Positions 36,289 through 44,569 of a stretch of 64,000 nucleotides of DNA are shown in pieces. Source of the stretch: Modestobacter roseus (GTDB lineage: Bacteria; Actinomycetota; Actinomycetes; Mycobacteriales; Geodermatophilaceae). Within the stretch, counting starts at the first letter, position 1. Each line of letters starts with the position of its first letter. The stretch is from assembly GCF_007994135.1 (NCBI RefSeq), contig NZ_VLKF01000001.1, positions 3,720,001 to 3,784,000 on the forward strand, in the 5' to 3' direction. Both the position numbers and the translations under genes were made by a program. The notes under the pieces are model-generated. The model saw only the letters and a program-made list of their open reading frames with translations. It ran no database searches and had not been told where the DNA came from.

Positions 36289-37317
36289 TCAGGGTGGGGT
36301 GAGGGTGGTCTCCCGCCGGGTCAGCCGCGGGGCCACCAGCTCGACCCCACCGGGAGGGGTCTCGCGGTCGCGCTCGAGGAGCCGGAACAGGGTCTGCATG
36401 GCCCGGGCGGAGACGTCCCGCGGCTCGGTGGACACGTTGGTCACCGGAGGGACCGTCGCCATGGCCGCCGCGTCGGTGCACAACGCCACGACCGTGACGT
36501 CGCGGCCGGGCACGACGCCGCGCTCGGTCAGTGCCTGGACCACCCACGGCACCGCGGAGGACGCCGGCACCAGCAGCGCCGGACGCGGCCCGCCGATCCG
36601 CAGCGCCTCGGCCACCGCGGCCCGGGCGCCCTCGCGGGAGACCTCCACCGGGCTCACCGCCAGGTGCTCCAGCCCGGCGGCGGCCGCCGCCTCGACCGCG
36701 GCCCGCTCGAAGCGCCCGACGTAGTTGGCGCCCCGGGCGACCTCCTCGGCGGACCAGCCCAGGACGACGACGCGGTCGTGTCCGGCCGCCGCGGCCTCGG
36801 CCACCGACAGCCGAGCGGCCTCCGGGTAGTCGAGGTCGACGCAGGGCAGGCCCAGCGGGTCGTCGGGGATGCCGATGAGGATGACCGGGATGCGGCTGGC
36901 CGCCGCCACGGGGAGCCGGGTGTCGGCGGCGGCGATGTTCATCAGCACGATGGCGTCGCACAGCGACCGCCCGGCCAGCCGGGTCAACGCCGCGGTGCCC
37001 TCGTCGGCGGTGACCAGCAGGACGTCGTAGTCGTTGTCCCGCGCGCAGCTGGCGATGGTCTCGATGAAGGGCAGCAGCGCGGTGGTGTCCCCGGCCGGCC
37101 CGAACGGGACGACCAGGCCGACGACCTGGGTGCGCTGGCTGGCCAGCGCGCGGGCGCCGGCGTTGGGCTGGTAGGTCAGCTGGTCGATCGCCGCCTGGAC
37201 CCGCTTGCGCGTGTCGGCCGAGATGGGCCGGCGCCCGCTCATGACGTAGGAGACGGTGCTCTGCGAGACGCCCGCGAGCCGGGCGACGTCACGGCTGGTG
37301 AACCCGGCCATCACCAC
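36289..37317 (-). CDS. LacI-family transcriptional repressor
   Basis: A 342-residue regulator. The N-terminal HTH reads TSRDVARLAGVSQSTVSYVMSG, followed by the hinge helix NAGARALASQRT. The periplasmic-binding-protein-like effector domain begins with VVGLVVPFGP. Two or three residues may precede the real start, since MVMAGF has two Met. It sits between the importer operon and the divergent GH31 gene. All three promoters carry the same 18-bp operator, including its own, so local control and autoregulation are very likely. The inducer is probably the imported sugar. Confidence 0.94.
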   Translation of the reverse strand: MVMAGFTSRDVARLAGVSQSTVSYVMSGRRPISADTRKRVQAAIDQLTYQPNAGARALASQRTQVVGLVVPFGPAGDTTALLPFIETIASCARDNDYDVLLVTADEGTAALTRLAGRSLCDAIVLMNIAAADTRLPVAAASRIPVILIGIPDDPLGLPCVDLDYPEAARLSVAEAAAAGHDRVVVLGWSAEEVARGANYVGRFERAAVEAAAAAGLEHLAVSPVEVSREGARAAVAEALRIGGPRPALLVPASSAVPWVVQALTERGVVPGRDVTVVALCTDAAAMATVPPVTNVSTEPRDVSARAMQTLFRLLERDRETPPGGVELVAPRLTRRETTLTPP

Positions 37318-37330
37318 CCCCTCCGATCAT

Positions 37331-37348
37331 CATCGATACGGATCGACT
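37331..37348. promoter_or_regulatory. LacI-type operator 2 (in front of the lacI gene)
   Basis: CATCGATACGGATCGACT keeps the core TCGATACG and the right half ATCGAC of the operators at 36214 and 37485 (read on the minus strand). It begins 13 bases upstream of the lacI start. Confidence 0.75.
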
Positions 37349-37440
37349 GCGAAATCGGACGTTAGCAACGTCACCCTCGGCGGCGCAAGGGCGTCCGGAC
37401 CGGACGGTCGGCTGACCAGGGCACTCCTCCCGAGGACGGC

Positions 37441-37502
37441 TTGCCGATGCGCGGGACGGTGGCCTAGCGTCCTTCCGCAGCAGCCGTCGAAGCGTATCGA
37501 CG
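37441..37502 (+). promoter_or_regulatory. promoter and LacI-type operator 3 of the GH31 gene
   Basis: TTGCCG (37441-37446), 18 bases, and TAGCGT (37465-37470) form a promoter. CGTCGAAGCGTATCGACG at 37485-37502 lies at about +8 relative to the expected start, a classic repressor position. Confidence 0.75.
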
Positions 37503-37534
37503 GCACCACTCGACGACGAGGCGGGCGTGCGCGC

Positions 37535-39817
37535 ATGAAGTTCACCGACGGCTACTGGCAGGACCGTGCGGGGTACTCCGTGCTCCGCCCCCGCGACGTC
37601 CGTTCGATCACCGCGGCCGGTGACCGGATGACCGTGCTGGCCCCGACCGCGGTGGTCCGCGAGCGCGGGAACACGCTCAACCAGCCGACCGTCACGGTCA
37701 CCTACAGCTCGCCGGCGCCCGACGTCGTCCGGGTGCGGATCGAGCACTGGGCAGGCGGCGTCCCGCGGCGGCCGGAGTTCGCGGTGACCGAGGACCCGGC
37801 CACGCACGTGACGGTCGAGGTCGACGACGAGGCGGGCGTGCTGACCTCCGGCGGGCTGTCGGTGCGGGTGCCGCGCGGGCCGGGCTGGCTGGCGGAGTTC
37901 GTCGCCGACGGCCGGGTGCTGACCTCCAGCGGGGCAAAGAGCATCGGGATCGTGACCACCGACGCCGGCGAGCACCACGTGCACGAGCAGCTCGCCCTCG
38001 CCGTCGACGAGCACGTGTACGGGCTGGGGGAGCGGTTCACGCCGTTCGTGCGCAACGGGCAGGTGGTCGACGTCTGGAACGCCGACGGCGGCACGTCCAG
38101 CGAGCAGGCCTACAAGAACGTGCCGTTCTTCCTCTCCGACCGCGGCTACGGGGTGTTCGTCGCCCACCCCGAGCACGTCTCGTTCGAGGTCGCCTCGGAG
38201 GTGGTCTCCCGCACCCAGTTCAGCGTGCCGGGGCAGGTGCTCGAGTACTACCTGGTCAACGGCCCGACGCCCAAGGACGTGCTCCGCCGGTACACCGCGC
38301 TCACCGGCCGCCCGCCCCGGGTGCCGGCGTGGTCGTTCGGCCTGTGGCTGTCCACGTCGTTCACCACCGACTACGACGAGGCCACCGTCACCTCGTTCAT
38401 CGAGGGGATGGCCGAGCGGGAGATCCCGCTGAGCGTCTTCCACTTCGACTGCTTCTGGATGCGCGAGTTCCGCTGGTGCGACTTCGAGTGGGACCCGGAG
38501 GTCTTCCCCGAGCCCGAGGCGATGCTGGCCCGGCTCAAGGCACGTGGTCTGCGGGTCTGCCTGTGGATCAACCCCTACATCGCCCAGGCCTCACCGCTGT
38601 TCGCCGAGGCCGCCGACCAGGGGTTCCTGGTGCGGCGCGCCGACGGCAGCGTGTGGCAGTGGGACATGTGGCAGGCCGGCATGGGGCTGGTCGACTTCGC
38701 GCACCCCGGGGCGGTCGCCTGGTACCAGGGCAAGCTCCGCGGCCTGCTGGACATGGGCGTGGACGCCTTCAAGACCGACTTCGGCGAGCGCATCCCGACC
38801 GACGTCGTCTGGCACGACGGCTCGGACCCGCAGCGGATGCACAACTACTACGCGCAGGCCTACAACGCCGCCGTCTTCGACCTGCTGCGCGAGGAGCGTG
38901 GCGAGGGCGAGGCCGTGCTGTTCGCCCGCTCGGCGACCGCCGGTGGCCAGCAGTTCCCGGTGCACTGGGGTGGCGACTGCTTCTCCACCTTCGAGGCCAT
39001 GGCCGAGACCCTGCGCGGCGGGCTGAGCCTGGGGCTGTCCGGCTTCGGCTACTGGAGCCACGACATCGGCGGCTTCGAGGGCACCCCCGACCCGGAGGTG
39101 TTCAAGCGCTGGGTCGCCTTCGGGCTGCTGTCCTCGCACAGCCGGCTGCACGGGTCGAGCTCCTACCGGGTGCCGTGGGCCTTCGACGAGGAGGCCGTCG
39201 ACGTGCTGCGCTCCTTCACCCGGCTGAAGGCGTCGCTGATGCCCTACCTGGGCGCGACGGCCCGGCAGGCCAGCGACGAGGGGCTGCCGATGGCCCGCGC
39301 GATGCTGCTGGAGCACCCCGACGACCCCACAGCCGCGTTCCTCGACCGGCAGTACCACCTGGGCGAGGCGCTGCTGGTGGCGCCGGTGTTCTCCGCCGAC
39401 GGCGACGTCCGGTTCTACGTCCCGGAGGGCGAGTGGACCTCCCTGCTGTCGGGGGACGTCGTCGTCGGCCCGCGCTGGGTGACCGAACGGCACGACGCGC
39501 TCAGCCTGCCGCTGCTGGTGCGCCCGGACACCGTGCTGCCGGTCGGCGCACGCAGCGACCGGCCGGACTACGACTGGGCGGACGGGGTGGTCCTGCGCCT
39601 GTACCGCCTGCGCGACGGGCACCGGTCGCAGGTCGTCGTCCCCGGCGACGGCGGTGGTGGGCCGGACGCCGTCTTCACCGTCGAGCGCACCGGCGACGTC
39701 GTCACCGTGACCGCCGAGCAGGCGCCGGGGGAGTGGCGCGTGCAGGTCGCCGGTGACGCCGCGACCGCGGTGTCCGCGGCCGTCGGGACATCGGCGGCGC
39801 AGCTGCGCCTCCGCTAG
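37535..39817 (+). CDS. yicI: GH31 alpha-xylosidase (YicI-like)
   Basis: A 760-residue glycoside hydrolase close to E. coli YicI (772 aa). Its start MKFTDGYWQDRAGYSV and the N-terminal beta-sandwich (HVYGLGERFTPFVRNG) lead to the catalytic barrel with GLWLSTSF and WINPYIAQ. The nucleophile Asp415 is in FKTDFGERIPT and the acid/base Asp481 in HWGGDCFSTF. These subsites fit alpha-xylosidases, which release xylose from isoprimeverose and xyloglucan fragments. No signal peptide is seen, so it acts on imported sugar in the cytoplasm. It is divergent from the LacI gene and under its operator. Confidence 0.93.
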   Translation: MKFTDGYWQDRAGYSVLRPRDVRSITAAGDRMTVLAPTAVVRERGNTLNQPTVTVTYSSPAPDVVRVRIEHWAGGVPRRPEFAVTEDPATHVTVEVDDEAGVLTSGGLSVRVPRGPGWLAEFVADGRVLTSSGAKSIGIVTTDAGEHHVHEQLALAVDEHVYGLGERFTPFVRNGQVVDVWNADGGTSSEQAYKNVPFFLSDRGYGVFVAHPEHVSFEVASEVVSRTQFSVPGQVLEYYLVNGPTPKDVLRRYTALTGRPPRVPAWSFGLWLSTSFTTDYDEATVTSFIEGMAEREIPLSVFHFDCFWMREFRWCDFEWDPEVFPEPEAMLARLKARGLRVCLWINPYIAQASPLFAEAADQGFLVRRADGSVWQWDMWQAGMGLVDFAHPGAVAWYQGKLRGLLDMGVDAFKTDFGERIPTDVVWHDGSDPQRMHNYYAQAYNAAVFDLLREERGEGEAVLFARSATAGGQQFPVHWGGDCFSTFEAMAETLRGGLSLGLSGFGYWSHDIGGFEGTPDPEVFKRWVAFGLLSSHSRLHGSSSYRVPWAFDEEAVDVLRSFTRLKASLMPYLGATARQASDEGLPMARAMLLEHPDDPTAAFLDRQYHLGEALLVAPVFSADGDVRFYVPEGEWTSLLSGDVVVGPRWVTERHDALSLPLLVRPDTVLPVGARSDRPDYDWADGVVLRLYRLRDGHRSQVVVPGDGGGGPDAVFTVERTGDVVTVTAEQAPGEWRVQVAGDAATAVSAAVGTSAAQLRLR

Positions 39818-39820
39818 CGT
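39815..39820 (+). promoter_or_regulatory. -10 element of the haloalkane dehalogenase gene
   Basis: TAGCGT overlaps the stop codon of the GH31 gene, 35 bases before the dehalogenase ATG. A GAGGAGG ribosome site follows in the leader. It suggests a separate transcript. Confidence 0.4.
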
Positions 39821-39854
39821 CGGGCGTCGTCCCGACCAGTCGAGGAGGCCTGCG

Positions 39855-40769
39855 ATGGACGTGCTGCGCACACCCGAGGACCGGTTCGCCGACCTGCCGG
39901 GGTTCCCCTGGCAGCCGCGGTACGTCGAGGTGGACGACGGGGACGGCGGCCGGCTGCGGGTCGCCGTGCTGGTCGAGGGCCCGGACGACGGCGAGCCGGT
40001 GCTGCTCATGCACGGCGAGCCGTCCTGGTCGTTCCTGTACCGCCGGGTGGTCCCGGTGCTGACCGCGGCCGGGCTGCGCGTCGTCGTCCCCGACCTGGTG
40101 GGTTTCGGTCGCTCCGACAAGCCCACCGAGCCGACCGACCACAGCTACGCCCGGCACGTCGAGTGGATGCGGCAGGCGCTGCTGGACGAGCTGGGGCTCA
40201 CCGGTCTGACCCTGGTGGCGCAGGACTGGGGCGGGCTGATCGGGCTGCGCCTGGTGGCGGAGAACCCCGACCGGTTCGCCCGGGTCGTCGTCGCCAACAC
40301 CGGCCTGCCCACCGGCGACCACCCGATGAGCGAGGCGTTCCTGGCCTGGCAGCGGGCCGCGGCCGGCATGACGGACATGCAGGTGGGCCGGATCGTCGCG
40401 CGCGGCACGGCGACCGAGCTGGCGCCCGAGGTGGTCGCGGCCTACGACGCCCCGTTCCCCGACAGCCGGTACCAGGCCGGCGCCCGGGTGTTCCCCTCGC
40501 TGGTGCCCACCGGCCCCGACGACCCGGCGGCCGAGGCGAACCGGGCCGCCTGGGCGGTGCTGCGCACCTGGGAGAAGCCCTTCCTCACCGCCTTCTCCGA
40601 CTCGGACCCGATCACCGGCGGGGGCGACGCGGTCTTCCAGAGGCTGGTGCCCGGGGCGCAGGGCATGCCGCACACGACGCTGACCGGCGGCGGGCACTTC
40701 CTCCAGGAGGACGTCGGCCCGCAGCTCGCCCAGGTGGTCGCTGACCTGATCGCCGCCACACCCCGATAG
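39855..40769 (+). CDS. haloalkane dehalogenase
   Basis: A 304-residue alpha/beta hydrolase with haloalkane-dehalogenase features. The halide-region motif HGEPSWSFLYRR is followed by PDLVGFGRSDKP. The nucleophile Asp124 is in AQDWGGLIGLRL, where the Trp next to it binds halide. The acid Asp251 is in SDSDPITGG and His281 in GGGHFLQED. An Asp nucleophile rather than Ser excludes an esterase. Layout and numbering follow the DhlA-like subfamily. It hydrolyses haloalkanes to alcohols, though the natural substrate is unknown. It starts 38 bases after the GH31 stop. Confidence 0.92.
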   Translation: MDVLRTPEDRFADLPGFPWQPRYVEVDDGDGGRLRVAVLVEGPDDGEPVLLMHGEPSWSFLYRRVVPVLTAAGLRVVVPDLVGFGRSDKPTEPTDHSYARHVEWMRQALLDELGLTGLTLVAQDWGGLIGLRLVAENPDRFARVVVANTGLPTGDHPMSEAFLAWQRAAAGMTDMQVGRIVARGTATELAPEVVAAYDAPFPDSRYQAGARVFPSLVPTGPDDPAAEANRAAWAVLRTWEKPFLTAFSDSDPITGGGDAVFQRLVPGAQGMPHTTLTGGGHFLQEDVGPQLAQVVADLIAATPR

Positions 40770-40788
40770 CGACGTGGCGGCGCCAGCC

Positions 40789-41664
40789 TCACTCGGCGAC
40801 CGGGGCCCGGCCGTCGCCGACGCCCGCTGACGAGCGGACGGACCGCTCGGCGGCCGCGATGAACGCGTGGACGACCGGCCGGTCGTCGTCCGCGCGACGG
40901 CCGATCGCGAGACGGCTCGGTTCGGCGTCGACGACGGGGACGGTGGCGATGCCCCGGAGCTCGCCGGCGATGAGGGAACGAGGCAGGACCGTGACCGCTC
41001 GACCCAACCGGACCAGTGAGATCAGCTCCCCGAGGTCGGCGACCTCGGGTCCGGTGCCGTCGGGGTCCCGGCCGCTCCAGCGGGCCATGGGCAGCCCGTG
41101 CAGATCAGCCTCGGTGAGGTGTTCGCGGCCGGCCAGGGCATCACCCTCCGACACCACGGCCAGGCGGTCCTCCACCACGAGCGTGCGCACCTCGAGGCCG
41201 GTGGTGTCATCAGAGGGGACGTAGAGCAGGGCCACGTCTGCACGGTCCTCGACGAGGTGGCGGTGCCGGTCGGTACCCGCACTGAAGAGCACGTCGACCG
41301 GACGCGCGAAAGGGGTCTGCGCGAAGGCGGCCAGCAGCCCGGACAGCAGGTTCCCGTCCCCGCCGGGCTTGATCACGAGGCGGAGGTGCTCCGACCGGGC
41401 CGCGTCACGGGCGCGGTCGACCGCCGCGGTGACGGCGGTCAGTGCGATCCGGCCGTGTTCCAGCAGGGCCCGGCCGGCCGGCGTCAGCGAGACCGAGCGG
41501 CTGGTGCGGACGAACAACTGCACACCCAGCCGGCTCTCGATCCGCCGGATCGACTTGGTCAGCGCCGGCTGGGCGATGTGGAGCTCTGCCGCAGCCCGGC
41601 TGAAGTGCAGGTTCTCCGCGACCGCGATGACGTGGCGCAGCTCCCGCGTCTCCAGGTCATCCAT
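40789..41664 (-). CDS. LysR-family transcriptional regulator
   Basis: A 291-residue LysR protein. The N-terminal winged helix is typical (LRHVIAVAENLHFSRAAAEL, then QPALTKSIRRIESRLGVQLF). The effector domain (RLVIKPGGDGNLLSGLLAAF) follows. It faces a small gene plus an SDR across 69 bases, the classic LysR arrangement for controlling a divergent target. No clear T-N11-A box was found in the gap. Confidence 0.92.
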   Translation of the reverse strand: MDDLETRELRHVIAVAENLHFSRAAAELHIAQPALTKSIRRIESRLGVQLFVRTSRSVSLTPAGRALLEHGRIALTAVTAAVDRARDAARSEHLRLVIKPGGDGNLLSGLLAAFAQTPFARPVDVLFSAGTDRHRHLVEDRADVALLYVPSDDTTGLEVRTLVVEDRLAVVSEGDALAGREHLTEADLHGLPMARWSGRDPDGTGPEVADLGELISLVRLGRAVTVLPRSLIAGELRGIATVPVVDAEPSRLAIGRRADDDRPVVHAFIAAAERSVRSSAGVGDGRAPVAE

Positions 41665-41733
41665 TCCACCAGGTTATCGGTCAGGGGTGAATGAGTATTG
41701 GACGCCGGGCTCTGCCGGAGCTGCACTGTGTGC

Positions 41734-42051
41734 ATGATCCAGCAGACGTTGTTCATCTCCTTCGACGAGCCACTGGCCGGCGACGAGGCCGTGGCGGCCC
41801 TGGCCGGCATCGAGGCCGCGATCGAGCGGAGTGGCCTGACCCGGTCCCTGGTGATCCGCCCCCACCTGGCGGTTCCCGGCGAGGAGGACATCCCGGCGTT
41901 CATCGGGTCGGTGGTCCTCCAGGTGGGCCTCCCCGACCTGGAGGCGCTCGGTCAGCTCTTCGCCGCGACCGACGTCACCGCGTCGTTCGACGAGCTGAGG
42001 GAGGTGCACCCGTACACCACGGCGTGGGTCAACCACGAGACCCTCTCGTGA
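41734..42051 (+). CDS. hypothetical protein coupled to an SDR
   Basis: A 105-residue protein from ATG 41734. It reads as a small alpha/beta protein: TLFISFDEPL, a helix DEAVAALAGIEAAIERSG, LTRSLVIRPHL, VVLQVGLPDLEALGQLF and a terminal VHPYTTAWVNHE. The pattern could be a ferredoxin-like or dimeric barrel fold, but I do not recognise the family. Its stop overlaps the GTG start of the SDR as GTGA. It is divergent from the LysR gene, so the two probably form its target operon. Confidence 0.7.
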   Translation: MIQQTLFISFDEPLAGDEAVAALAGIEAAIERSGLTRSLVIRPHLAVPGEEDIPAFIGSVVLQVGLPDLEALGQLFAATDVTASFDELREVHPYTTAWVNHETLS

Positions 42052-42800
42052 TCGACCTCGGCGGCAAGGTCGCCCTGGTCACCGGGGCCGGCAGTGGGAT
42101 CGGCCGGGCGATCGCCCTCGGGCTCAGCCGGCAGGGAGCCGCCGTGGCGGTCAGCGACCTCGTGCTCGACTCCGCGGAGGCGACGGTGGGGGCGATCCAG
42201 GCCGCGGGCGGCACGGCCCGCGCGCATGCCGTGGACGTGGCCGACGAGGACGCCGTCCAGCGGGCGGTCGAGGGCATCGTCGAGGCGTGGGGTGGGCTGC
42301 ACGTCGCCGTGAACAACGCCGGCGTGCCGTCCAGTGCGCAGAGTCTCGTCGAGATGAGCGCGCAGGCCTGGGAGCGGGTGCTGCGGGTCGACCTCACGGG
42401 GACGTTCTTCTCGATGAAGCACGAGCTGCCGGCGATCCGGGACAGCGGTGGCGGAGCCGTGGTGAACATGGCCTCCGCCGCCGGGCTCTTCGCGATCCCG
42501 CGGTCTCCTGCCTACGTGGCCAGCAAGCACGGTGTCATCGGGTTGACCAAGGCCGCGGCGGTGGACCACGCCGCGGACGGAATCCGGGTCAACGCGCTCG
42601 CGCCGGGCATGACGCGCACGGCCACGCTGGAGGAGGTCGCCGCCGGTACGCCGATGATCGCCGCGCACGAGGCGCTCACGCCGCTCCGCCGTCTCGGGAC
42701 GGCGGAGGAGATCGCCGATGCAGCCATCTGGCTGTGCTCGGACGAGGCCTCCTACGTGACCGGGACCGTCCTGAGCGTCGACGGCGGACGTCGAGCCTGA
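42048..42800 (+). CDS. short-chain dehydrogenase/reductase
   Basis: A 250-residue classical SDR. GAGSGIGRAIALGL is the cofactor loop and SDLVLDS at the second strand suggests NAD preference. Further blocks are NNAGVPSS, the active site MASAAGLFAIPRSPAYVASKHG, and the C-terminal GTVLSVDGG. The GTG start is coupled to the small gene upstream. The LysR-linked operon suggests a role in catabolism of an unknown compound. Confidence 0.9.
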   Translation: MIDLGGKVALVTGAGSGIGRAIALGLSRQGAAVAVSDLVLDSAEATVGAIQAAGGTARAHAVDVADEDAVQRAVEGIVEAWGGLHVAVNNAGVPSSAQSLVEMSAQAWERVLRVDLTGTFFSMKHELPAIRDSGGGAVVNMASAAGLFAIPRSPAYVASKHGVIGLTKAAAVDHAADGIRVNALAPGMTRTATLEEVAAGTPMIAAHEALTPLRRLGTAEEIADAAIWLCSDEASYVTGTVLSVDGGRRA

Positions 42801-42823
42801 TCACGCCCGGGCGGTGGCCGGCC

Positions 42824-44416
42824 TCACCAGGTGAAGCGGGCCACCGCTCCGCGCAGGCCGGTCGCCATCCGGGACAGCTCGGCCACCGCCGTCGTCGTCT
42901 GGGTCAGCGCCTGCGTGGTCGAGTCGGCGGCCTGGGAGACGCCGGTGATGTTCGCGGCGATCTCGCCTGCGCCGCCGGCCGCCTCGGTGACCGATCGGGC
43001 CATCTCCGCGGTGGTCGCGGTCTGCTCCTCCACTGCGCTGGCGATGGTGGTCTGGTGGTCGCTGATCTGACCGATGACGCCGCTGATCCGGTCGATGACC
43101 GTGACGGCACCCGTGGAGTCGGTCTGGATCGCCTCCACCCGGCGGACGATCTCCTCCGTGGCCCGGGCGGTCTGCTCGGCCAGCTCCTTGACCTCCCCGG
43201 CCACGACGGCGAAGCCCTTGCCGGCCTCCCCGGCCCGGGCGGCCTCGATGGTGGCGTTCAGCGCCAGCAGGTTGGTCTGCTCGGCGATCGAGGTGATCAG
43301 CTTGACCACGGCGGTCACCTCCCGGCTGGACGCGCCGAGGGCGGTGACGGTCGCGGTCGCCTCCTGCGCCTGGGCCACCGCCTGGGCGGCGACGCCGGCC
43401 GCGGCGTTGGCGCTCAGCGAGATCTCCCGGATCGAGGCGCCCATCTCCTCGGCGCCGGCGGAGACGGTGCTGACGCTGCGGGACACCTCCTCGGCGGCCG
43501 AGCTCACCACCAGCGACTGGGCGCTGGCCTCCTCAGCGGCGGCGGCGATCTGCGTGGTGGAGGCGGACAGCTCCTCCGCTGCGGAGGCGACCGCGTCGGC
43601 GGACGAGCCGACCTCGGCCAGCACGCCGCGCATGGCCCCGGTCGCCTCGTCCAGCGCGGCGCTCATCCGGCCGAGCTCGTCCTTGCTGGTCAGCCCGGTG
43701 GTCCGGGTCAGGTCACCCTGGGCCAGCCCCTCGGCCACGTGCTGGACCGACCGGATGCCGCGGGTGATCACCGCGGCCACCAGCAGGCCGATGCCCGCCG
43801 CGGCCGCCAGCCCCACCCCCAGCACGACCAGGGCGACGGTGCGGTGGTGCTCGTAGGAGGCCCGGGCGCTGGCCGCCGCGGCCGCTGCCTCCCGGGTGTC
43901 GATGGCGCGCAGCTCGTCGAGGTCGGCGATCACCTCGGTGAGCAGCGGGTCGACGTCCTCGGCGCCGGGCGGCACCGCGGTGGTCACGCCCGCCGACGCG
44001 GCCGGCATGAGCACGGTGCTGGTCAGGGTGTCGATCTGCGCGAGGTCGTCGGTCGCCTCGGCGACCAGGTCGTGCTCGTGGCCGGACGGGTGGGCGGCCG
44101 CGTAGGCGCTCACCTGGTCCTGGTAGTCGGCGACGAGGGTGTGGACCTCCGACAGCGGCGGGGCGTGCGTGTCCACGGCGGTCGCCGCCCCGATCGACAG
44201 CCGGATCTGCTCGACGTCGTCGATCATCAGGCCGATCTCCTCGATGCTGAGGACGTTGTCGGCGTAGATCGCCTCGCTGGTCGCCGCCGAGTCGGCCAGG
44301 GCGGTCAGCCCCAGGGCCCCGATCACGGCCGCGACCACGCCGGCGGCGGCCGTGGAAGCCAGGACCTTGATCCGGACGGGGCGGTCGGCGAACCACTGGG
44401 CGCCGGGCAAGGTCAT
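42824..44416 (-). CDS. methyl-accepting chemotaxis protein
   Basis: A 530-residue receptor starting at ATG 44416. The first membrane helix lies near residues 18-42. An all-helical sensor of about 150 residues follows, with [18 protein letters not shown] and HPSGHEHDL, then a second helix near 192-215, HAMP (GDLTRTTG) and the signalling hairpin ([24 protein letters not shown]). It ends in ARFTW without a CheR tether. Unlike the other three receptors, its tip region uses mainly C-ending codons. The ligand is unknown. Confidence 0.94.
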   Translation of the reverse strand: MTLPGAQWFADRPVRIKVLASTAAAGVVAAVIGALGLTALADSAATSEAIYADNVLSIEEIGLMIDDVEQIRLSIGAATAVDTHAPPLSEVHTLVADYQDQVSAYAAAHPSGHEHDLVAEATDDLAQIDTLTSTVLMPAASAGVTTAVPPGAEDVDPLLTEVIADLDELRAIDTREAAAAAASARASYEHHRTVALVVLGVGLAAAAGIGLLVAAVITRGIRSVQHVAEGLAQGDLTRTTGLTSKDELGRMSAALDEATGAMRGVLAEVGSSADAVASAAEELSASTTQIAAAAEEASAQSLVVSSAAEEVSRSVSTVSAGAEEMGASIREISLSANAAAGVAAQAVAQAQEATATVTALGASSREVTAVVKLITSIAEQTNLLALNATIEAARAGEAGKGFAVVAGEVKELAEQTARATEEIVRRVEAIQTDSTGAVTVIDRISGVIGQISDHQTTIASAVEEQTATTAEMARSVTEAAGGAGEIAANITGVSQAADSTTQALTQTTTAVAELSRMATGLRGAVARFTW

Positions 44417-44569
44417 GTCGGTCTCCGGGTGCTGGGTCCGCTGCCGCCGTGGGACCACGGCGGGCACGACCCACATCGGCACGAACCGTTGTTCTCCGAA
44501 ACGAATTCACCCGATCAGGCGTACGGGGCCGGTCGCGCCAGACGGGGCCGGGCGGGGCAGAGTGGACGC

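Noticed and set aside
41665-41733. A LysR T-N11-A operator
   Set aside because: Candidate arms around 41675-41695 are not symmetrical enough to support a call.
42287-44569. Upstream part of the long plus-strand frame ending in the methyltransferase
   Set aside because: It is antisense to the chemoreceptor at 42824 and out of frame with the SDR. Only the part from ATG 44570 has a recognisable fold.
44417-44569. Sigma-28-type flagellar promoter upstream of the receptor at 42824
   Set aside because: GCCGATGT resembles part of the -10 element, but no TAAA-like -35 occurs at the right spacing. The other receptor leaders lack the element too.
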